Notes: generated by a model not told the origin, from the letters alone. A stretch of DNA of 22,573 nucleotides from Gemmatimonas sp. (GCF_031426495.1 NZ_JANPLK010000012.1:1-22573), one strand, 5' to 3'; positions 1 to 7,734 are shown, counted from the first letter of the stretch. Made by a program: numbers and translations.

Positions 1-16
1 CTGGCGTTCAACGACT

Positions 17-45
17 CTGACCCCTTGAACCGCTGACCCCTTGAA
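17..45. repeat. Short tandem-like direct repeat upstream of rlmN
   Basis: The 13-mer CTGACCCCTTGAA occurs at 17-29 and again at 33-45, a 16-base period. It lies about 50 bases before rlmN and could be a binding site or a chance duplication. No gene is visible in bases 1-95. Confidence 0.5.
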
Positions 46-81
46 ACACCCGAGGTATCGACTGTTGGCGCCAAAGCGGTC

Positions 82-90
82 TGATACATT
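82..90 (+). promoter_or_regulatory. Possible extended -10 promoter of rlmN
   Basis: TGATACATT fits an extended -10 element (TGnTAnnnT) and ends 5 bases before the rlmN ATG. If it is real, transcription would start at or next to the start codon and the message would be leaderless, which agrees with the absence of a Shine-Dalgarno sequence. The -35 match is poor, so this is tentative. Confidence 0.3.
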
Positions 91-95
91 CCCTC

Positions 96-1196
96 ATGGC
101 CATGCCCGACACCTCCCCGCGACGCGATCTCTACAGCCTCACGCGCGCTGAGCTCCAGCAGCAGCTGGTGCACTGGGGCCTCAAGCCCGTGCATGCCAAC
201 CGGCTGTGGAGGTATTTGTACATCGACCTCGCGTCGTCGCTTGACGAGATGCCCGAGCTGTTGCCCGCGTTGGCCGCTCGTCTGCGAGAAGAAATGACAC
301 TGGGCGTACTGCCCACGACGCTCGAGACGGCGTCGACCGATGGATTTACGCGAAAGTATCTGCTGTCGCTCCCGGACGCCGCCACCATCGAGACCGTGCT
401 GATGCGCTTCACCGGGCGCGTCACCGCCTGCGTGAGTTCACAGGTGGGCTGCGCCATGGGGTGCGTCTTTTGTGCGACGGGACAGATGGGGTACACGCGT
501 CATCTCACGCCGGGGGAAATCGTCGCGCAGGCCGTGCATGTGGCGCGCGTGCTGCGCCGCGAGGCGCCCGCCGGCGCGGTGATGCGTCAGACGCGCCATG
601 GGCTCGGCACTCGCCTGCGTAACCTGGTGCTGATGGGGATGGGCGAGCCGTTGCACAACTACGACGCGGTGATGCAGGCGATCGACATTTTACTCGATCC
701 TCATGGTCCGGCGCTGGCCGCCGAGCGCATCACGCTCAGCACCGTGGGTGTCGTGCCGGGCATTCTTCGTATGGCCGAGGAACAGCGTCCGGTACATCTG
801 GCGGTCTCGCTTCACGCGGCTACGCAGGCCGAGCGGGCGGCGCTGGTGCCCTCCGCACGCAAGTGGCCGCTCGACGAACTGATGGCCGCGTGCCGTACGT
901 ACAGTGCGACGACCGGCCGCCGCATCTTTTACGAGTGGACATTGATCGAGGGGCGGAACGACGGCGTAGACCAGGCGCGCGCCGTAGGTGTGCTGCTGCG
1001 CGGGTTGCCGGCGCACGTAAACCTCATTCCGCTCAATCCGACCAGTGGCTACGACGGCGCGCCCACGCGTACCGAGGCGGCGACCCGCTTTCAGCAGGTG
1101 CTGGCGGAGGAGTTCGCGCTGCCGAGTACGGTGCGCCAGCGGCGCGGGATCGACATTGCGGCCGGCTGCGGGCAGCTGGCGGTGCAGGCGCGCTGA
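96..1196 (+). CDS. rlmN: 23S rRNA (adenine2503-C2)-methyltransferase RlmN (radical SAM)
   Basis: RlmN methylates C2 of A2503 in 23S rRNA and of A37 in some tRNAs, using radical SAM chemistry with a methylated cysteine intermediate. The 366-aa protein carries the RlmN-type CxxxCxxC cluster motif at C119, C123 and C126. A conserved Cys lies seven residues before it (C112), and the C-terminal catalytic Cys is at 358 in GCGQL, the counterparts of E. coli C118 and C355. The motif MGMGEPLHNYD and the run LNPTSGYD are also typical of the family. Length is normal. ATGs at 96 and 102 are both possible starts; I use the first. No ribosome binding site is evident. The gene stands alone, followed by about 300 bases without a gene. 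Family assignment is secure; the exclusive choice of RlmN over Cfr rests on overall similarity. Confidence 0.96.
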   Translation: MAMPDTSPRRDLYSLTRAELQQQLVHWGLKPVHANRLWRYLYIDLASSLDEMPELLPALAARLREEMTLGVLPTTLETASTDGFTRKYLLSLPDAATIETVLMRFTGRVTACVSSQVGCAMGCVFCATGQMGYTRHLTPGEIVAQAVHVARVLRREAPAGAVMRQTRHGLGTRLRNLVLMGMGEPLHNYDAVMQAIDILLDPHGPALAAERITLSTVGVVPGILRMAEEQRPVHLAVSLHAATQAERAALVPSARKWPLDELMAACRTYSATTGRRIFYEWTLIEGRNDGVDQARAVGVLLRGLPAHVNLIPLNPTSGYDGAPTRTEAATRFQQVLAEEFALPSTVRQRRGIDIAAGCGQLAVQAR

Positions 1197-1207
1197 GTGG
1201 AGCGAGC

Positions 1208-1223
1208 GGTGCTGTGCGGCACC
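1208..1223 (+). terminator. Small hairpin after rlmN, possible terminator; rest of 1197-1495 has no gene
   Basis: GGTGC (1208-1212) pairs with GCACC (1219-1223), 12 bases after the rlmN stop. An alternative pairing is GCGGT (1206-1210) with ACCGC (1226-1230). No T-tract follows, so termination is uncertain. Just downstream GTTAGAG (1233-1239) resembles an integron core (GTTRRRY) except for its last base. The rest of the gap, to 1495, contains only a possible TTGACG -35 (1442-1447) without a clear -10. Confidence 0.3.
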
Positions 1224-1495
1224 AAACCGCGCGTTAGAGCGCCACGCTAGGACCCGGTCGTCGGACGGGCAGCGCTCCGGCGCCGAGATGCGGTGTCGAC
1301 AGCATCCGACGGACGACACCGTCGCTGCTTCATACTCGGGCCAGCGCGAAACGCGCTGTATCGTATCTCGCGCAGTGCATGAAGCCGTGCACAGGGCTGA
1401 GCGCACGCCCCGCGCCTGACGCGAGCTCGCCGGCCGACCTCTTGACGAATCGAGCATTGGGGCCGACCGTTGTGATTCCTCCATCAGGAGTTTCC

Positions 1496-2164
1496 ATGAT
1501 CGTCAAGGGCATGGCAACACGTCTCGCGCGTTTTGTACGACGTTCGGCATCAGTGATGGCCGGTGGGGCGATCGTCGTCGCTGTCGGTGCTACGTCCGCG
1601 ATCGGCGCGCAGACTGCGAAGCCGGTGGTGAACGCCAGCAGGAGCGCTCCGGTCCTCTCGCCTGAACTGCAGAAGGTGAAGGCCGCGTTGGACAAGTATC
1701 AGGACCCCGTGCTCGCGGTGCACGACGGGTATCTCTCGACGCTGGGTTGCGTAGAGTATCCCCGCGGCGGCGGCGAAGGCAGCATGAAGTACGTCGCCGG
1801 TGGCATGGGCGTGCACTTTCTCAATGGCGCACTGATTGGGCCCGCGCTCGATCCGGCGAAGCCGCAGGTGCTGATCTACGAGATGGATGGCGCGAAGCTC
1901 AAACTCGCCGCCGCGGAGTGGTTTGTGCCGGTGGAAGCGGTCAAGTCGGTGCCCAAGATCTTCGGTCAGACGCTTGACGGACCGATGGCGGGTCACAAGC
2001 CAATCATGCCCGACGGACTGGTGCACTACGATTTGCACGTGTGGTTGTGGAAGAACAATCCGGCCGGCGTGTTCTCGTCGACCAACCCGAGCGTGAAGTG
2101 CCCCAAGGGAGCATATTCGTTTGCTGAAGACGCCCCCAAGATGGTGATGCGGAAAATGAAGTAG
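1496..2164 (+). CDS. Secreted protein of unknown function
   Basis: This 222-aa protein starts at the ATG at 1496, which has a good AGGAG six bases upstream; an in-frame ATG at 1379 gives an implausible N-terminal extension. The N-terminus has several Arg residues, then a hydrophobic Ala/Gly/Val stretch ending near AIGAQ, which fits a Sec signal peptide, so the product is probably exported. The mature part contains GYLSTLGCVEYP, a PQVLIYEMDG strand, and HYDLHVWLWKNNPAG followed by a Cys near the C-terminus, giving two Cys that could form a disulfide. The pattern (a Tyr/Glu line, then LHVWLW and NPxGxF) resembles secreted hypothetical proteins I have seen in soil bacteria, but I know no function. 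It is followed within 15 bases by an attC-like hairpin, so it may be a former integron cassette gene. Confidence 0.8.
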   Translation: MIVKGMATRLARFVRRSASVMAGGAIVVAVGATSAIGAQTAKPVVNASRSAPVLSPELQKVKAALDKYQDPVLAVHDGYLSTLGCVEYPRGGGEGSMKYVAGGMGVHFLNGALIGPALDPAKPQVLIYEMDGAKLKLAAAEWFVPVEAVKSVPKIFGQTLDGPMAGHKPIMPDGLVHYDLHVWLWKNNPAGVFSSTNPSVKCPKGAYSFAEDAPKMVMRKMK

Positions 2165-2178
2165 CGGTGCGCGGGGCG

Positions 2179-2289
2179 CTCCAACCTTGCGTTGCTGCTG
2201 ACAGGGCTTTCAAAAATCGTGGCCATGGCTCGCTGCGCTCGCTGGCCACATCCTTTGATATGCCGCTGCAGCAGAGCGCAGCATTAGGT
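2179..2289 (+). repeat. Solitary degenerate attC-like site
   Basis: The 111-base stretch folds like an integron attC site. The 5' core CTCCAAC (2179-2185) is one base off RYYYAAC and the 3' core ATTAGGT (2283-2289) is one base off GTTRRRY. Left arm GCGTT-CTGCTG-CAG (2189-2204) pairs with right arm CTG-CAGCAG-AGCGC (2266-2279), with one G-T wobble and two unpaired left-arm bases, G2194 and A2201. An inner stem GTGGCCA (2219-2225) pairs with TGGCCAC (2243-2249) around a GCTCGCTGCGCTCGC loop. The mutated 3' core (A for G at the exchange point) suggests it is inactive. It lies about 18 kb from the integrase. Confidence 0.6.
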
Positions 2290-2544
2290 CGCGCGGCGCA
2301 GCCGGAGCGGGCCTCGCGTGAGGCCCGCCAACACCGCTGCTGGTGCAATCTCCACCGATCCTTGCGTAATGCGCAGTGCGCCCGCGAGTGCCAGCTCGGC
2401 GGCGACCGCGCGAATCTGTGGCATGAGGTCACGCCAGTGCGCCGGTGCCAATGCGCGCGCGACTTCGCTGGGGCAGATGGAGGCATCGGCCTCGCGCGCA
2501 TCAAGCAGCTGCGTGATCATGTCGACCATCGCGTCGTTCGTCAT
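2284..2544 (-). CDS. DUF3253 family protein
   Basis: This small 86-aa protein contains the signature of the DUF3253 family: SICPSEVARALAP near residues 21-34, then W-R-LMPQIRAVAAEL and GALRITQGSVE. The family has a winged-helix-like look and no assigned function that I know. It lies 7 bases after the amidase stop on the same strand, so the two are probably co-transcribed. Its TAA stop (2284-2286) falls inside the 3' core of the attC-like site, so the end of the protein may have been set by an integration event: the tail GPLRLRRAT is close to the usual GPxRL ending. Confidence 0.85.
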   Translation of the reverse strand: MTNDAMVDMITQLLDAREADASICPSEVARALAPAHWRDLMPQIRAVAAELALAGALRITQGSVEIAPAAVLAGLTRGPLRLRRAT

Positions 2545-2551
2545 GCGGCGC

Positions 2552-4075
2552 TCAGAGCACCGGCCGCCGCTGGCCGTGCCCCGTGGCCTGCTCGAAGGCG
2601 TGCGCCAACTGCAACAACGCCCAGTCGCCGCGCGGCTTCCCCACGATCTGCGCGCCGACGGGAAGTCCGTTGGCGCTGAAGCCGGCGGGCACGCTGATGG
2701 CGGGGCACTGCATGAAGGTCACGTACCACGCGCTGCGCATCCAGTCGATGTAGGTCGGCATCGCGATACCGGCCACCGTGGTGGGATACTCGGTGGTGAT
2801 GTCGAACGGCTCCACCTGCGTGACGGGACAGACGTACGCGTCGTACTTCGCGAAGAATTGCGACACGTGCCGGTACATCTGCGCCTGCCGCGCGTTGGCC
2901 TTGGCGACATCCACGGCGCCCTGTCGTTCGGCTTCAGCGATCTCCCACTTCACGGTGTCCTTGAACAGTGTGGGGTTGTCGCGCGACAGCTTCGCATAGC
3001 TGGTGTGGTAGGTGAGATGCCGCAGGGTCGGGAACGCGTCGTCGACGCCGTTGAAATCGGGCTCGGCGTCTTCCACGATGCAGCCCATGTCGAGGAACGC
3101 TTGTCGGTTGGCGTTCAGCACGCGCGTGATTTCCGGCTCGAACGGCAAGCCGCCCATGTTCGTGAACCACGCAATGCGCTTGCCTTTCATGCTCGCGGCC
3201 AGCGGTCGGCGGAAAATGGCCGGGTCATCGGCGAGCGACGTGGGATCGGGCGCGTGCACACCGGCGATGGCGCTGAGAAAGAGCGCCACGTCTTCTACAG
3301 AACGTGCCATCGGACCGCTGGTGCTAAGCGGCGACCACGAGCCGTCGTCATCGGGCACGCGTCCCGGCGACGGACGAAAGCCGACGATGTTGTTCCACGC
3401 CCCCGGATTGCGCAGCGAGCCACCAGTGTCGCTGCCATCGGCGATCGGTAGCAGGTTGCAGTTGAGCGCGCAGGCCGCGCCACCACTCGAGCCGCCCACG
3501 GTCTTCTGTAGGTTGAACGCGTTGCGCGTGGCGCCGAATACCGCGTTAAAGGTGTTCGAGCCGGCGCCGAACTCCGGCGTGTTGGTCTTGCCGATCGTGA
3601 TCGCGCCGGCGGCGCGGATGCGCTGCACAATCAGCGCATCGGTCGTCGGCACGTTGTCCTTGTACAACAGGGAGCCCTTGGTGGTGCGGATACCTGCCGT
3701 ATCGACGAGATCCTTGTGTGCGACTGGCAATCCGTGCAGCGGCCCAAGCGGCGCACCGCGCGCCTGACGCTCATCGGCCGCTTTCGCCCATGCCCGCGCC
3801 TGCTCCGGTACCAGCGTGACGATGGCATTGACCGTCGGGTTCACGCGCTCGATGCGCGCGAGGTGCGCCTCGAGCACTTCGCGGGCCGACACGTTCTTCC
3901 GGCGAATGCGCGCCGCGAGTTCGGTAGCGGAGAGCGACGTGAGCTCGTCGGCGGGGGTGCTATCGAGCACGGCCATGGCGGGGGTGTTCGCGGAGAGCGC
4001 GTCCGGGAGCGCGCCGGTCACGGCGGCGGCACCGAGGAGTTGCGTGAAGGTGCGTCGGGAGAGGGAATCGGTCAT
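2552..4075 (-). CDS. Amidase signature family hydrolase, Tat-exported
   Basis: The 507-aa protein belongs to the amidase signature family, which hydrolyses amide bonds with a Ser-cisSer-Lys triad. The Lys is K121 (in HKDLVD), the Gly/Ser-rich GGSSGG motif is at 194-199, and the nucleophile is most likely S220 in DTGGSLR. The N-terminus has SRRTFTQLLG (residues 6-15) followed by an Ala-rich hydrophobic stretch, a twin-arginine signal, so it should act outside the cytoplasm. That argues against a role as GatA in tRNA amidation. The C-terminus has the family's PAISVPAGF and GLPVGAQIVG segments. Substrate is unknown. It heads a probable two-gene unit with the DUF3253 gene and is divergent from the kinase at 4222; the 146-base gap between them holds no clear promoter. 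Confidence 0.93.
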   Translation of the reverse strand: MTDSLSRRTFTQLLGAAAVTGALPDALSANTPAMAVLDSTPADELTSLSATELAARIRRKNVSAREVLEAHLARIERVNPTVNAIVTLVPEQARAWAKAADERQARGAPLGPLHGLPVAHKDLVDTAGIRTTKGSLLYKDNVPTTDALIVQRIRAAGAITIGKTNTPEFGAGSNTFNAVFGATRNAFNLQKTVGGSSGGAACALNCNLLPIADGSDTGGSLRNPGAWNNIVGFRPSPGRVPDDDGSWSPLSTSGPMARSVEDVALFLSAIAGVHAPDPTSLADDPAIFRRPLAASMKGKRIAWFTNMGGLPFEPEITRVLNANRQAFLDMGCIVEDAEPDFNGVDDAFPTLRHLTYHTSYAKLSRDNPTLFKDTVKWEIAEAERQGAVDVAKANARQAQMYRHVSQFFAKYDAYVCPVTQVEPFDITTEYPTTVAGIAMPTYIDWMRSAWYVTFMQCPAISVPAGFSANGLPVGAQIVGKPRGDWALLQLAHAFEQATGHGQRRPVL

Positions 4076-4221
4076 AGGGAGGCAAGGGAAAGGCGTGACC
4101 GAATATGCGTCACGAGCCTTGGAACGCGAGGTCGATCCGCGAAAGGACTGTGTCTAGCCGCTCGTGCCGATAACCGGTACGTTGGCCCGACCATGATCGA
4201 CATCCGTGCAACCCCGCGGCG

Positions 4222-6885
4222 GTGACGGCCAGCCTTCCGCTGCCACTACGGTCGGCGCTGGCCGACCGCTACCGCCTCGAGCGCGAGCTCGGTGCGGGAG
4301 GCATGGCGACGGTGTATCTCGCGTTCGATTTCAAGCACGATCGCAAGGTCGCGATCAAGGTCTTGAAGCCGGAGCTCGCGGCGGTGCTCGGCGCCGAGCG
4401 CTTCATCGTTGAGATCAAGACCACGGCGGCGTTGCAGCATCCGCACATCCTGCCGCTGTTCGACAGCGGCAGTACCGGCGGCTTCCTCTACTACGTCATG
4501 CCGTACATCGAAGGCGAGACGATCCGCGAGCGGCTGAATCGGGAGACGCAGTTCGGCGTGGAGGACGCGGTACGCCTGGTGCGGGAAGTGGCGGATGCAT
4601 TGGACTACGCGCATCGCCACGGTGTCATTCACCGTGATATCAAGCCGGAGAACATCCTGCTTCACGACGGCCGGGCGATGGTCATGGACTTCGGCATCGC
4701 GTTGGCGGTGAGCGCCGCGGCCGGCGGTCGCTTGACGGAAACAGGATTGTCAGTTGGCACGCCGCACTACATGAGTCCCGAGCAGGCGACAGCGGAAAAG
4801 GTGATCAGCGGTCGGTCCGATGTGTATTCGCTGGCGACGGTGCTGTATGAAATGCTCACCGGCCATCCGCCGTACACTGGCGCGAGCGCGCAGCAGATCA
4901 TCATGAAGATCATCACCGAGCCCGCCGAGCCGGTCACGAAGTATCGCAAGTCGGTGCCGGTGAACGTGGCCTCGGCACTGGCAACGGCACTCGAAAAGCT
5001 GCCGGCCGATCGATTCGCGAGTGCCCGTGTCTTTGCCGATGCCCTCGCGACCTCCGGTTACGTGGGCTCGGCGCCGCGGCCGATCGAGCGCGCGTTCGAC
5101 GCAGGCACGGGGCGCTCCAGGGGCTCGCTCGTGGCGCTCGCGCTGACCGCCGTCGTGGTGAGCGCGCTGACGTGGACCGCGGCCGTCGTGCTCTGGAAGC
5201 CACGGGGCAGCTCCGTCGTCACCCCGGTGGCGCGGTACGAGGTGATCCGCCCTGGGGGCAAGGGGGGCGAGTTCGGAAGTCTGGCCGTGTCGCCGGATGG
5301 CGCTCGCTTGATCATCACGGGGCGAGGCAGCGCTGATGCGGCCGAACGCCTGTTCCTTCGCGCGCGCGACCAACTGGAGGTGCGAGAGCTGCCGGGCACG
5401 GACGGCGGATACAATCCGTCGTTTTCTCCCGATGGCCGCAAGATCGTGTTCATGTCAGGCACGCTGCTGAAGGTCGCCGACCTGTCTGGTGGTCCGGTCA
5501 CCATCGTGGCCGACACTGGCGTCGGCGTGCCCGGAGTCTCGTGGGGATACGACGGCTACATCTACCTCGACGTGCGCAGCATCGGACCTCTGGTCAGAGT
5601 TCCGGAGGGCGGCGGGGCGATGCAGGCGGTCTCCACGCTCGATGCCGGCACCAAGGAGTTGCAGCACGTATGGCCGGACGCGTTGCCCAACGGACGCGGT
5701 GTCATCATGACGATCAATCGCGGTGGTCCGGGGCAGGGTGCGGCGGAGGGCGATGCAATCGCGGTGCTCGATCTGAAAACGGGCAAGCACCGTGAACTGA
5801 TGCGCGGCGTCTTCGCACGATACGCCACGAGCGGACATCTGCTCGTCGTCACGCGCGATGGCACCCTGCTCGGCGTACAGTTCGATCAGGACAAGCTGGA
5901 GATGCGCGGGGCGCCGGTCACGCTGGCGGAGGGCGTTTTCGTGGCCTCCAATGGCACGGGTCTCGTCAACCTTTCCATTTCGCACACCGGCACACTGTGG
6001 TACACCCTTGGCGCGGGCGGGGCGGGACGCGAGGTGGGATGGAGCACCCGGACCGGTATCTTCACGCCAGTCGAACCGGCCATCGTCGGCGACGTGCTGG
6101 ACGCGTCGCTTTCCCACGACGGAACGCAGCTCGCGTATATCCTCGCCGGTGACGATAGCCGCGACGTGTGGCTGGCTCGCGTGGGAAGTCGCGACCGGGC
6201 GCGCCTCACGTTCGACCGCTCGTATCAAGGGCTCAGCTGGCATCCGAATGGCAACAGCCTGCTCGTGAGTCGACCGCCGGGCGAGTTGTACACGCTGGAC
6301 ACCGACGCCCGCTCCGGCCCGGTGCCGATCCCCGGCCACCTGACCAGCGTGCAGGACGCCCGTTGGACTCCCGATGGCGCACGTCTCCTCTTCGCCAGTC
6401 AGGGCGGGCAGAACAACGACCTGCTGGCGATCACGCCGGGAGCGGGTGCCCGCCTGGATACGCTGGTGGCGACCGCTGCCGGTGAACGAAGCCCCTCGGT
6501 GTCCCCAGACGGACGATGGCTGCTCTATCAGGCGAGAGCTGGAGCAAGCACCGACGTTCAGGTGCGGGGGTACCCGAACACCCGGGGAGCGTTGCATCAG
6601 GTGTCGACCGCTGGCGGGACATACCCAAAATGGTCGCGCGACGGCCGCGAGATTTTCTATCGAGGCCGCGGGGATTCGCTGGTGGCGGTCCCAGTACTCC
6701 CCGGCCCGGCGTTCTCATTGGGGAACGAGCGCGCGCTCTTCTCGCTGCAGGGTGTGAGCACGTGGGATGTCGGCCCGGACAGCCGGCGGTTTCTGCTCGT
6801 GCGCGCTCGGGACGTCGGCACCTCCGAACGGTTGATCGTCGTGGAGAACTTTCATGAAGAGTTGAAGGCGCGCGTGAAACCGTGA
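4222..6885 (+). CDS. Ser/Thr protein kinase with transmembrane segment and TolB/WD40-like propeller
   Basis: This 887-aa protein is a membrane-bound eukaryotic-like kinase. The cytoplasmic kinase domain spans about residues 17-280: glycine loop GAGGMA (24-29), ATP-binding K46, partner E64, catalytic HRDIKPEN (D139, K141, N144), DFG at 156-158 and SPEQ at 185-188, so it should be active. A single transmembrane helix lies at about 302-324. The outer part (about 335-887) has repeated SPDG/TPDG/SRDG motifs typical of TolB/PD40 beta-propeller blades and probably senses an extracellular ligand or protein. This architecture is abundant in Gemmatimonadota and Acidobacteriota. The start is a GTG without a clear ribosome binding site; no in-frame upstream ATG fits. 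It appears monocistronic, and substrate and signal are unknown. Confidence 0.93.
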   Translation: MTASLPLPLRSALADRYRLERELGAGGMATVYLAFDFKHDRKVAIKVLKPELAAVLGAERFIVEIKTTAALQHPHILPLFDSGSTGGFLYYVMPYIEGETIRERLNRETQFGVEDAVRLVREVADALDYAHRHGVIHRDIKPENILLHDGRAMVMDFGIALAVSAAAGGRLTETGLSVGTPHYMSPEQATAEKVISGRSDVYSLATVLYEMLTGHPPYTGASAQQIIMKIITEPAEPVTKYRKSVPVNVASALATALEKLPADRFASARVFADALATSGYVGSAPRPIERAFDAGTGRSRGSLVALALTAVVVSALTWTAAVVLWKPRGSSVVTPVARYEVIRPGGKGGEFGSLAVSPDGARLIITGRGSADAAERLFLRARDQLEVRELPGTDGGYNPSFSPDGRKIVFMSGTLLKVADLSGGPVTIVADTGVGVPGVSWGYDGYIYLDVRSIGPLVRVPEGGGAMQAVSTLDAGTKELQHVWPDALPNGRGVIMTINRGGPGQGAAEGDAIAVLDLKTGKHRELMRGVFARYATSGHLLVVTRDGTLLGVQFDQDKLEMRGAPVTLAEGVFVASNGTGLVNLSISHTGTLWYTLGAGGAGREVGWSTRTGIFTPVEPAIVGDVLDASLSHDGTQLAYILAGDDSRDVWLARVGSRDRARLTFDRSYQGLSWHPNGNSLLVSRPPGELYTLDTDARSGPVPIPGHLTSVQDARWTPDGARLLFASQGGQNNDLLAITPGAGARLDTLVATAAGERSPSVSPDGRWLLYQARAGASTDVQVRGYPNTRGALHQVSTAGGTYPKWSRDGREIFYRGRGDSLVAVPVLPGPAFSLGNERALFSLQGVSTWDVGPDSRRFLLVRARDVGTSERLIVVENFHEELKARVKP

Positions 6886-6933
6886 CTGAATTCGCCCGAC
6901 ATCGACGCGACCAATCGCCTTCTTCTGCAATCA

Positions 6934-6966
6934 TTGACACGAATTTCGTGTGACACTAGTTTCGTG
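6934..6966 (+). promoter_or_regulatory. vapBC promoter with tandem operator repeats
   Basis: TTGACA (6934-6939) is a perfect -35. Seventeen bases later TAGTTT (6957-6962) is a weak -10, which would start transcription at about the vapB ATG (6969), giving a leaderless message. Two adjacent 16-base repeats, TGACACGAATTTCGTG (6935-6950) and TGACACTAGTTTCGTG (6951-6966), match at 14 of 16 positions; the first lies in a perfect odd palindrome ACACGAA-T-TTCGTGT (6937-6951). They cover the promoter, as expected for autorepression by a ribbon-helix-helix antitoxin. Confidence 0.65.
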
Positions 6967-6968
6967 GT

Positions 6969-7211
6969 ATGAAGAACGTCACCGTGGTTCTCGACGAATC
7001 CGTTGCGCGTTGGGCGCGTGTGCGGGCGGCCGAGCTGGACACCAGTGTGTCCCGACTCCTCGGCGACCTGCTGCGCCGGGAAATGGAGCGCGAGCTCAGC
7101 TACCAAACGGAGTGGCGCCAGTACGCGGTGCGCGAGCCGCAGCCGCTGAGTCAACCCGGTAGCGACTATCCCACGCGAGACAGCTTGCATGACCGCACCG
7201 GTCTTCGTTGA
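6969..7211 (+). CDS. VapB-type ribbon-helix-helix antitoxin
   Basis: The 80-aa protein starts with KNVTVVLDESVARWARVRAAE, the beta-strand then helix pattern of a CopG/ribbon-helix-helix DNA-binding domain, followed by DTSVSRLLGDLLRREME. This fold binds operator DNA as a dimer, and the C-terminal tail (from about residue 45) should wrap the toxin. It lies immediately upstream of a PIN-domain toxin and overlaps it by 23 bases, the classic antitoxin-toxin arrangement. Two tandem repeats end two bases before its ATG and are the likely operator. There is no Shine-Dalgarno sequence, which fits leaderless translation. VapB is used here in the general sense of a PIN-toxin partner. Confidence 0.87.
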   Translation: MKNVTVVLDESVARWARVRAAELDTSVSRLLGDLLRREMERELSYQTEWRQYAVREPQPLSQPGSDYPTRDSLHDRTGLR

Positions 7212-7626
7212 TACGAACGTGCTGGTATACGCCCTCGACGCGGCGGCCGGCGACAAACACCACCAGGCCCGCGCCTGGATGCTTTCACTCTGGCAGTCGG
7301 GGCGAGGGCGCGTCAGTACACAGGTGCTGCAGGAGTTCTACGTCACGGTCACCCGCCAGCTCACCCCCGGTCTCCCGCGCGAGGCGGCGCAGATCGAGGC
7401 ACGTTCGCTGTATTCGTGGGCGCCAATCGAAATCACCACGGCGGTGCTCGATCGCGCATGGCACATCGAATCACGCTTTCAGCTCTCGTGGTGGGACGCA
7501 TTGATCGTGGCGGCCGCGCAGTCAGCGCAATGCGAGCTGCTGCTCACCGAGGATCTGCAACACGGGCAGCTGTTCGACGGCGTACAAGTCGTCAATCCAT
7601 TCCGGACAGCACCAGAATCGGCGTAG
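7189..7626 (+). CDS. vapC: VapC-type PIN-domain ribonuclease toxin
   Basis: The 145-aa protein is a PIN-domain nuclease. VFVDTNVLVYALD at the N-terminus supplies the first acidic residue (D8); E49 in LQEFY, D103 in SWWDALIVAAA and the TED at 120-122 complete the usual Mg2+-binding acidic set. VapC toxins cleave tRNA or rRNA when the antitoxin is lost. The ATG lies inside the end of the antitoxin gene in another frame, so translation is probably coupled. All catalytic acids are present, so the toxin should be functional; the RNA target cannot be told from the sequence. Confidence 0.92.
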   Translation: MTAPVFVDTNVLVYALDAAAGDKHHQARAWMLSLWQSGRGRVSTQVLQEFYVTVTRQLTPGLPREAAQIEARSLYSWAPIEITTAVLDRAWHIESRFQLSWWDALIVAAAQSAQCELLLTEDLQHGQLFDGVQVVNPFRTAPESA

Positions 7627-7639
7627 TACAGCGGGCCCC

Positions 7640-7734
7640 ACTACGCTGCCCGCCCGTACCCCGTCATCGCGCGCGCCGAGTAGTTGTGTGATCATCCGAG
7701 CGATGGTATCACTCGTCGGGAGCGGTGTGACCAT
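7640..7734 (-). pseudogene. Possible N-terminal remnant of a second DUF3253 gene
   Basis: Read on the minus strand from an ATG at 7734, the peptide contains MITQLLGAR, which matches MITQLLDAR near the start of the DUF3253 protein at 2284-2544. The underlying DNA differs mainly at third codon positions (ACG/ACA, CAG/CAA, CTG/CTA), which points to protein-level relationship rather than recent duplication. The match stops where the SICPSEVARAL motif should begin, and the frame then runs into vapC antisense. It may be a decayed gene fragment or coincidence. Confidence 0.25.

Noticed and set aside
1120..1239. A second attC site ending at GTTAGAG upstream of the secreted-protein gene
   Set aside because: No matching left arm or RYYYAAC core exists; the upstream sequence is conserved rlmN coding sequence. 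The core alone may be a junction, but not an attC.
2318..3451. Plus-strand open frame (377 aa) opposite the DUF3253 and amidase genes
   Set aside because: Both minus-strand genes have clear family signatures and the plus-strand protein is low-complexity and Arg-rich.
5455..6597. Long minus-strand open frame (380 aa) opposite the propeller kinase
   Set aside because: It is antisense to an obvious kinase/propeller gene, has no recognisable domain, and is Arg/His-rich as expected of a shadow frame in GC-rich DNA.
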